Assembly: GCA_037176885.1 (NCBI GenBank)
Contig: JAWWNJ010000077.1
Coordinates: 682,001 to 746,000, forward strand
Direction of reading: 5' to 3'
Source of the DNA: Favolaschia claudopus
Taxonomy: Eukaryota; Basidiomycota; Agaricomycetes; Agaricales; Mycenaceae
DNA length: 64,000 nt
Numbering within the stretch: position 1 is the first letter of the stretch; every line of letters starts with the position of its first letter. Positions 57,371-64,000 of this stretch are shown piece by piece. The notes below the pieces were generated by a model. That model ran no database searches and was not told the DNA's origin. It saw only the letters and a list, made by a program, of their open reading frames with translations. The position numbers and the translations under genes are program-made.

Positions 57371-58211
57371 ATATAGTGTCTAATAATTCGGGTAACACAG
57401 AAAAAGTTGAAATGACATACTTTACGAAAAATTATTGAAATGACATGGACCATTGAAGCAGCGACATGGCTTCCACCGCTAGTGCCAGACAGGTCTCACC
57501 TCAATTAAACGGCAAACATTGGAATGAGTTGGAATTCAATTGAGGTTTGAGACTGTACGCATCATTGCATCAAGATTACGGATCAACTTCACACTGATTC
57601 AACCTCATGTTCGCCTCTCAAACCTTGAGTCGGTGGTGGACAATACAGTATGCTAAGTATAGCTACATGGACAAGTAGATCGTACACTCCAAAGGTAGTA
57701 TATGTTTGTAAAGCAAATGATTTGTTCGGAAGTTGTGGTGATCGAGTATTAAGTCGGGATCTATTGATACCCTCATGCAGCAGGGTGTGCCACAAGAAAT
57801 TGAATGTTGAAGGCAATTCAAATGCCTTCACTCCAGCTAATAGTATACATGCACTCGCTTTTTTCGCCTGCACAGACTCTAGTCAGTGAACCCGAGAGGT
57901 TCCCCGCATTTGAATCACAAATCACACCTTGGATCTGATGCGGAGGGGCGGCATGGCGAAGCCGTGACTCCTGCCGCAAGTTGAGTTTTCAACTCCGTAT
58001 GGCTTCACCGACTTGAACAATCCTGGCTACATGCCGGTTCACCAGTTTTGGCACGCATAATGTCATTTCAATCTTTTTACTTTGTCATTTCAATACTTTT
58101 GCTTCGATGACATGTCATTTCAATAATTTTTGTCCCGAAAACCGTCGTTTCAATATAGTTTTTGCGAGGCCGTGTTGTTTCAAAAAACTTGCTATTTATT
58201 AGACACTATAT
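57371..58211. mobile_element. Non-autonomous TIR DNA transposon (841 bp)
   Basis: Perfect 16-bp terminal inverted repeats, ATATAGTGTCTAATAA at 57371-57386 and its reverse complement at 58196-58211. The subterminal regions carry repeated TTGAAATGACA units facing inward on both sides: two at about 57405-57455, and at least three exact plus two decayed copies at about 58055-58185. No transposase frame is present. If the element proper starts at GTGTCTAATAA, it is flanked by TA on both sides, as for Tc1/mariner-type insertions, but the exact target duplication is uncertain. Inside lies a smaller inverted pair near 57493-57550. Confidence 0.75.
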
Positions 58212-59178
58212 GTGCCATATAGTAGATATACCGACACGGTGAATTGGATTTCGATTCGGTCATAACCCATGACTGTTCTATGATAGAGTCGCTCCCGCAA
58301 TAGCTACACATACAAGTCATTTATAGGGTGTCTATGGCATTCCCCGGCCCAAAGACCCTGGTTTCAAGCGCCGAAGCCAATAGATATCATAAGACAAACT
58401 TAAAGTTTTCAGAAGAGAACAAAACTTCGTTTGGGGAAACAATTTTGTGGCAGCGGGCGCGAACCAAAACATTTGGGGGACGGTTCTGAATGTCCCGACC
58501 AAACCAGCCAGTTGGATATCCGAAGCCTTAGACTAGATCGAACGAACACATTCTACTTTACTTACTCGTTCCCCCTTCCAAATGGCCCCCATCTTATTCC
58601 TGTGCAATAATGGGTTTACTCCGAGTCATTAAACCGTTGAACCAGACAAACTTGAGCTCATCTGCGACACTGATCTTATTGTGCGCATATTTGTGAAACA
58701 TCGCAACAACATTGACCTTTCCCAAGTTGTTGTCGTCTTCAATTTTCCTCCGGGAGAAGCCGGCAAACGCGCTTTGCCCAACTGCACTAGTGCTATTTGC
58801 CCGTCCATGGCTCATTTTTGTCGCAATGAAGAGACGACTCAATACCACATATTCAAGTTCATGGCAAATGCTCGGCTGACAAATGCGCAGCAACGAAATC
58901 GAACCGTGGGAATTTAATCGGGTGTTTCGGTGATGTTCAAACTGACGTTCAATACCAGCGGTCGTCCTCAAGGCCTCACTCGAGTGAGGCCTAGCCTCAC
59001 TGCTCACGGAGACGGAGGTACGGAATGACATTCAGTTCTATAGACGGAGATAGCGAGATAATCAATTGCTAAATACGTGGGGTAGTAAATTTGAGTTCGG
59101 AAAGTGAAACTGAGAACGAAAAATATATGAGTAACTCTTCTAAGTCGATTGTAAGACTGAGTTCCCGCGTTCGATTGC
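58212..59178. other. Intergenic region
   Basis: Between the TIR element and GMC oxidoreductase 2. Two overlapping short frames on opposite strands around 58600-59030 match nothing I know. I call no gene. Confidence 0.35.
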
Positions 59179-61396
59179 TTAGGCAGTTTGAACCGAAACA
59201 TTAGACGAGACCCCCGCCCAGGCGTTCTTGATAAGATCGGACGCTCTTTCTCCGATCACATACGCCGCAGTTTGTGGGTGAGCAGTCGGGATAAATGGCT
59301 ACCATGCGATCAGTGATAGTTGCGGCGACAAAATTCTAGGAATACTTACAGCGATCGACAGATCCACGATTCGCAACCCACTCAATCCCTTGACCTTCAA
59401 ATCGGGATCCACTACTCCCCACTTTGCACCCTTCGGAGACATACTGGCAGTCCCGACAGGGTGATAAATAGTTCCTGCGTTTTCGCGGATGAATTTCCCC
59501 AGCTCGTCGTCGGTGCTATTATAGTTTACCCCAACAGGGGAGATGACATAGTCCTTCCAAGCGGGCGCGGTACTGAAGCGTAAATTGCTTTTCATCCCTT
59601 CACGCATGATGAGGAAATCGAGCTCAGAACCCAGAAGGTTGGGGTCAATATTGGGGTCAGCGAAAGGATCGTTGCTGCTCAAAGTCACAGAACCGCCTAA
59701 ATTGCGCATGAGCAAAAGAAATTATCTGGAAACCATGGACGTACGAGAAACGGGTGCAACCATAGCAGACACAAGTGTAAGAAAGTTACCAGTCGGTGGG
59801 GGAGGACCAACCATTCCATTCGCGACGAGCAGTTCCCAATGAGCAGATCCGGGTCCAGCAGCAGGATCAGGGAACTTGTCGAAGATCGGAGAGTTGTCGG
59901 GAACTCGCAGCCAGCCGATCTGGCTCGGTAACGAGTCGACGAGCGGGCCCATCCGGTATTTCTCCCATTCTTCCAGTTGTGCTTGAGCGAGAGCAGGATC
60001 ACGTTCCGCGGTCTCGAATGTATCGTTTGAGTTGACGAGGAAAGGAAGGTAGAGGATAGAATGATCGCTGAGATTTTGCCCGACAGCAGGTAGGTCGTGT
60101 ATCGGTTTGATGGAAAGCGAGTTCAATGTTGTGGTGTTACCGATTCCGGAATGCAACAATATATTCGGTGTTCCAATGCTCCCAGCAGACAAAATCACTT
60201 CTTTCTCAGCCGTCAGAGTCACGGGTTTCCCTGCGATAAAGTCAGATCTGTGAACCTGAGTCTTGGAAGCAATACCGTTGATATCCTGAAAGAACTCAAC
60301 CGTACGAATATCCCCAGAAGTACTTGGAAGAACACGCGTGACTCGTGCGTGCAGAAGAACCTGCAGATTCGGACGAGCAACAAATTCTGGAGCAAGATAG
60401 GATGTCGCCGAGCTGCTTCTTGCACCATCCTTGATCGTTGTTTGCACCCAGCCTGACCATCTTAAATGTATCAAGTATGTATCCCTTGCATCAAATAACT
60501 CACCTATTCCGAGTTGAAAGCCAGAGCTCATGTCAAGGTTGAACGGAAATTCGGCAGGCAGCTCTTTCGTGGTGTTAATCACGCGTGAATCTACAGGGCT
60601 TGGGAAGCCCGCGAGAGAAACCGTGTTGATCCCGTCGAATCCGTGCACGGCGGGATCGAACTGTCCAGTTGTGTTGTGGTGATCTTGTGGAGGAACAAAA
60701 CGTTCGTTCTGAAAGGCCAAGTCAATTCTTTGAGAAGGAGAATCTGCATGAAAATCACCCGTCTCATATAGGGAACAAGATTGTCCCATTTCCAACCCGC
60801 ATCGCCCGTAACCAATGCCCACCGGTCGTAATCTTCCCTTGGCGGTTGAGTGTAGACCATGTAGTCTTGCGAGCCATGAGTATATAGCGCCGTTATGAAG
60901 TTTCGATTCCACTCACTAGTAGAGCTACTGCCTCCCAAAACAAACCCACGATTATAAGCTATTGAACGTCCGTTGAGACCCGATTGAGGAGTTGTGGTGT
61001 AGTTCCAGTCCTGAGGTGTGTCCGGAGAAGCTCGTGCGCAGAACAAAGGAACCTCGATATCCAAGACCCCGACATTTCTGCGGCCACCAAGTCAGATTTT
61101 CTGTAAAACATAGTCTAAGACAATGGAGTTGGAAATGTCTTACGAGCCGCCGGCCTCCAACACTAGAACGGAATAGTTGGGATTCTCTGAGAGACGGTTA
61201 GCGACAGCGTTTCCCGCCGTCCCACCTTGATGGAAATTAGCTCCTCATTCCATTCACGGGCTTGAAAATGATACTCACCCCCGACAACAATGAAGTCGTA
61301 CTTCACATTGCCCAAGTCTGCCACGTTTTCGACAATGGCGGCCCAGCACAATGTAGAGGCAGCAGCTAGAATCAAGATGGGCGTGGGCCACAACAT
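59179..61396 (-). CDS. GMC oxidoreductase 2 (aryl-alcohol-oxidase-like, AA3_2)
   Basis: Second secreted FAD-dependent GMC enzyme. The start at 61396 gives the signal peptide MLWPTPILILAAASTLCWA. The FAD motif YDFIVVGG continues after an intron, then comes VLVLEAGG. Signature 1 is RGFVLGGSSSTS; signature 2 is GSIGTPNILLHSGIG. The C-terminal active site YHPVGTASMS and, in the last exon, FIPTAHPQTAAYVIGERA give both catalytic histidines. It ends in NVSVQTA with TAA at 59179. Same general exon plan as GMC 1, but clearly diverged. A TATA (ATATAAAAGC, minus strand) lies at about 61442-61451. Expected to produce extracellular H2O2 from aryl or related alcohols; substrate not fixed. Confidence 0.85.
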
Positions 61397-61441
61397 GATG
61401 CTGAGTCGATAAAACACTGACCATTCGCACTCTGTCCTTGA

Positions 61442-61451
61442 GCTTTTATAT
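61442..61451 (-). promoter_or_regulatory. TATA box of GMC oxidoreductase 2
   Basis: ATATAAAAGC on the minus strand, about 50 bp upstream of the ATG. GMC 1 has AATATAAAG at a similar distance. Confidence 0.6.
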
Positions 61452-62599
61452 GGGACTCAGGTAGACACTCGTAAGGCAGGCCTAGGAGTCATCTTCTATG
61501 TTCTTTCGGAGACAGCGACTGCACCGGCACTTCCTGCAATCCTTTTGGAGTTCGGCCACCGTAGTCGGCGGAGGAATGACAATTGTATTGCGACCGTAAC
61601 ATTGCGCAATTGCACGAATTACCTATGCTGTTCGCACCTTCGACCGAAATAAGGGACGAAGGTATTTCCATGCCGAAGGGATCCGTGTCCTATTGCACAA
61701 GAGAGGCGGGCTCCTTTGACCAGGGACGGAACTTGGAATTCACTAAAGAAAGATGTGGGCGGGATTACGACTGGGTTATATTAAGACCTTGAATTGGCGG
61801 CAATGTATCACCCTGAGTCTTTCGGAGTTGTGACTGGGGCATGTTGTCCTTGAAAGTTGTCGAGAGACTTGAGCACTTAATCCGTGTAAATGCCTGGGGA
61901 AAGCTGATGACCAGGACGCGGATTTGTGGCAATAAAGGTCCAAGTGTTTCAGGAAATAATACGACGTGAAGCAGGAGGAAGACCGGTCGGAGAAATTGGC
62001 CCAGCATAAGCACACCAGTTTCGCCGACCGATGCTAAACGGTCCAGCCCGTGGGGGCGTCAGGGGCCACTCGGTGAACATCGGTCCAACTGGTCAGCGAC
62101 TCAGCCCTTTGAAAAGAGCTTTCAGATTGAGTAAGACCAGTAGGCGACTATACAACGACTAGCTGAGCAGCCTGAGCGATACGCACACGTACACTGGAAC
62201 AATCTGACGTCCTTCTCTAGACCTCCGGCGAGTCCTCAATAGACCTAAACGCTATGCCTAGTATACTAGTAGCCTTCGAGTCCATTTTGAAGCAGCTCCC
62301 CAGGTAAAATACTTACACGATAGCATCCGTTTAGCATGTACCAGTCAGAAGGGAATTTTTAGGGTTTTCAAGTACACGAACCAGGATGACTGCAGAAAGG
62401 TAAGTAGTGGCACTTGTTGGAAGAAAAAGAGTCACGGTGGCGGATCAGATAGTTGATGTGTGCAGATCATGGGAAATCACATCGGCCCGGACCCCGGCCG
62501 GGCATTCAGCTTCCTTCCTTCCCACAACCCAACCTCGTTGTCTCCGTTCGTCGCTGCTCAGCGGCCTCAGCCATCGCTGGCACTGAGCTCAGCGACATA
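61452..62599. other. Intergenic region
   Basis: About 1.1 kb upstream of GMC oxidoreductase 2. Only short overlapping frames; nothing recognised. Confidence 0.35.
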
Positions 62600-63240
62600 G
62601 TACCCGTCATTGCCGTAGTCTTCCTCGTTCTTCCTACTCACATCTATCTCCCTTGCTCGTTTGTGACAAAGCTCCCGCACTCTCTTGCTTTCGTCTACAT
62701 AACTTTCGACTCATAGCAAGCCATGTCTCAAAATCGAGGTGATATTCTAGAGAGAATCGCCGCCGCGCGTTGGGAGGCGGAGACTTTGAGGGAGAAGATT
62801 CGTGCCAAGAAGGAATCCTTTGCGGACACCAGTCGTATGCTCTTCCGTTTCTCAGTCTGCTTGCCTCGACCTGACCATGTCTTCGCCATCTCAGCGCGTG
62901 GAACAGTGTCTACCAACGAGACCACCACGAGCCGCATGAACACGAAGTCGAGTATCTTCGTCGAGTTTGATGATAGTGTGGACCCTGGGCCCTCGCACCG
63001 CTCCTAGCGGCCCTCGAATTGCTCGTGCTCCACCGGACATATGTTTCTTCGGATCTGGTCATTTCGGATTTTCTGGTGTTGCCCACCCTAGCTTTCATAA
63101 CGTTGCGGACGCTGATACGGCTTTGGAGCACATCGAGAAGCTTGCGTCTTGTTGCCTGCAGCACATATGCATCGTCGGGATCGCCGGCCGAATTTTGTTC
63201 GCTGGGCTACTAGGCAGTCATAGTACGATCACCGAACTCT
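62600..63240 (+). repeat. Inverted duplicated segment (G-beta fragment block B)
   Basis: Reverse-oriented copy of 54264-54990. It holds the G-beta-like exon on the plus strand and, on the minus strand, the open stretch PSEQNSAGDPDDAYVLQ... ending at the shared CTATGACTGCCTAG junction (about 63240). Confidence 0.75.
62723..62834 (+). pseudogene. G-protein beta subunit first-exon fragment B
   Basis: Reads MSQNRGDILERIAAARWEAE, LREKIRAKKESFADTS and ends at a GTATG donor at 62835. It is like the N-terminal coiled-coil of G-beta. The frame can be read through the donor to 63007, but that part lacks G-beta similarity. No WD40 repeats follow before the next gene. Its own upstream region is CT-rich, as expected for a copied promoter/5' UTR. 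Confidence 0.6.
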
Positions 63241-63451
63241 CTTACCAAACTGCGAGCCCGGACTGGACGTCATGCTACCAACTCTGTCTGAACCGCGGAA
63301 CACAGCCGCGCGCGTAGAACGAAGTACGGAAGATACGCGATGACATTCATGGATCTTTACACGGTTAAAAGAAAAACAGCTAGCCAGGCGGAACACAAGT
63401 ATGTACACATAAGTCGATCTCAATATTCGCGAATTCTGAGCGATTCCTCAA
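63241..63451. other. Short spacer
   Basis: From about 63330 it matches the 3' flank of the first lectin-like gene copy. Nothing else seen. Confidence 0.35.
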
Positions 63452-64000
63452 TTACTTCTTGGTGGTTCTGTAAACTGTTAGTAGGGTATGCCGCATCAAT
63501 CGTAGAACTTTGACTGACGCAACAACAGCCACGCCGACGACGAGATCGTGGTAGTCTGAATCTCCGCCATCCTCAGCGTTGATCTGTGTATGTCATGGTG
63601 AGAGCCTTGCAGTTACCAAAACAGAAAACAATGACCATCGTGAATCTAACGGCTGGCTTAGTCTCTGAGCCAATTGTGAACGCATGCTACAACGACGTGA
63701 GATTCCAGCGCTGTTATGGTTTAACGAGCCACGAATGACGGGACGGACATATTGGAACTTCGGGTCGCTGGCAACCAACTGGCTGTCTTTAGGCCCCTTG
63801 TGCGTGGCAAGAATAGCAATGTAGCGGTCGTCGCTGAACGGCCCAACGCTGAAAACAGACGGGTCCTTCGCAAATCCCGGAGGGACGATCTGGGTGACCA
63901 TGGCGCGGCACTCATCCGACTCGTCGGCGACCCAGAGAGCAGACGGCTCGAGGGGCAGGTAGTTGCTGTCCAAGAGGTATGAATTGAAGCCCTGGGTCCA
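63452..64000 (-). CDS. Small duplicated protein with LecB-like C-terminus (copy B, cut by window edge)
   Basis: Second copy of the gene at 55573-56313, same strand. The visible part runs from GFNSYLLDSNYLPLEPSALW through SVGPFSDDRYIAILATH to FQY, then HAFTIGSETKPAVRFTM, INAEDGGDSDYHDLVVGVAV and the end ATTKK plus TAA at 63452. The three introns sit at the same places as in copy A. The first exon lies beyond the window. The EDGGDSDYHD loop is conserved while other positions vary, which argues that the loop matters. No sign of decay is seen in the visible exons. Confidence 0.6.

Noticed and set aside
58594..59031. 145-codon minus-strand frame, with a shorter plus-strand frame overlapping it
   Set aside because: No recognisable domain, no splice-supported extension and no promoter; probably chance or a decayed remnant.
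62723..63007. Complete 94-residue gene starting at the G-beta-like ATG
   Set aside because: Similarity to G-beta ends exactly at a GT donor, and the sister copy diverges in frame after it, so the read-through part is probably intronic or foreign.

Overview
The window is nuclear DNA from a filamentous basidiomycete, almost certainly an Agaricomycete and probably a wood or litter decomposer. Most genes are cut by many short introns of about 50-70 bp. The families present also point there: copper radical oxidase, aryl-alcohol-oxidase-like GMC enzymes, a large Agaricomycete-type family of multi-pass membrane proteins, and F-box proteins with divergent LRR-like tails. No prokaryotic, organellar, CRISPR or tRNA features were recognised.

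Layout. 0.7-4.3 kb: two convergent genes of the multi-pass membrane family. 4.7-8.4 kb: tandem maleylacetate-reductase-like iron-ADH genes, one with altered active-site residues. 8.9-11.2 kb: a secreted glyoxal-oxidase-like copper radical oxidase, with a 5'-truncated LINE in its upstream region at 11.74-12.85 kb. 14.5-16.0 kb: a third membrane-family gene. 16.5-18.9 kb: GMC oxidoreductase 1, convergent with a Zn2Cys6 transcription factor (19.1-22.2 kb). 22.6-23.8 kb: zinc alcohol dehydrogenase 1. 24.5-25.6 kb: a single-pass membrane protein. 26.5-28.1 kb: a fourth membrane-family gene. 29.0-39.8 kb: a large imperfect inverted repeat of F-box plus ADH, flanking an Hsp20-like gene. 40.2-44.5 kb: a non-LTR retrotransposon. 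45.2-46.4 kb: ADH copy 4. 47.0-54.2 kb: an intron-rich ABCC-type transporter. 54.3-64 kb: an accessory region with two copies of a small lectin-like protein, two inverted copies of a chimeric G-protein-beta fragment, a TIR element and GMC oxidoreductase 2.

Functional reading (inference). The copper radical oxidase and the two GMC enzymes would act outside the cell and make H2O2 from aldehydes and alcohols. The four CAD/ADH6-type dehydrogenases could reduce aldehydes inside the cell. Maleylacetate-reductase-like enzymes sit at the end of hydroxyquinol-type aromatic breakdown. The ABCC pump and the Zn2Cys6 regulator would fit handling of aromatics, but nothing in the sequence proves co-regulation.

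The strongest structural signals are the palindromic F-box/ADH arrangement with a mosaic ADH history, a LINE insertion with a perfect 13-bp target duplication, a LINE ORF2 with an apparently dead RNase-H-like domain between endonuclease and RT, a P-loop encoded by a 19-nt micro-exon after a GC-AG intron, and a duplicated small protein ending in a Ca-site motif like that of LecB lectins.
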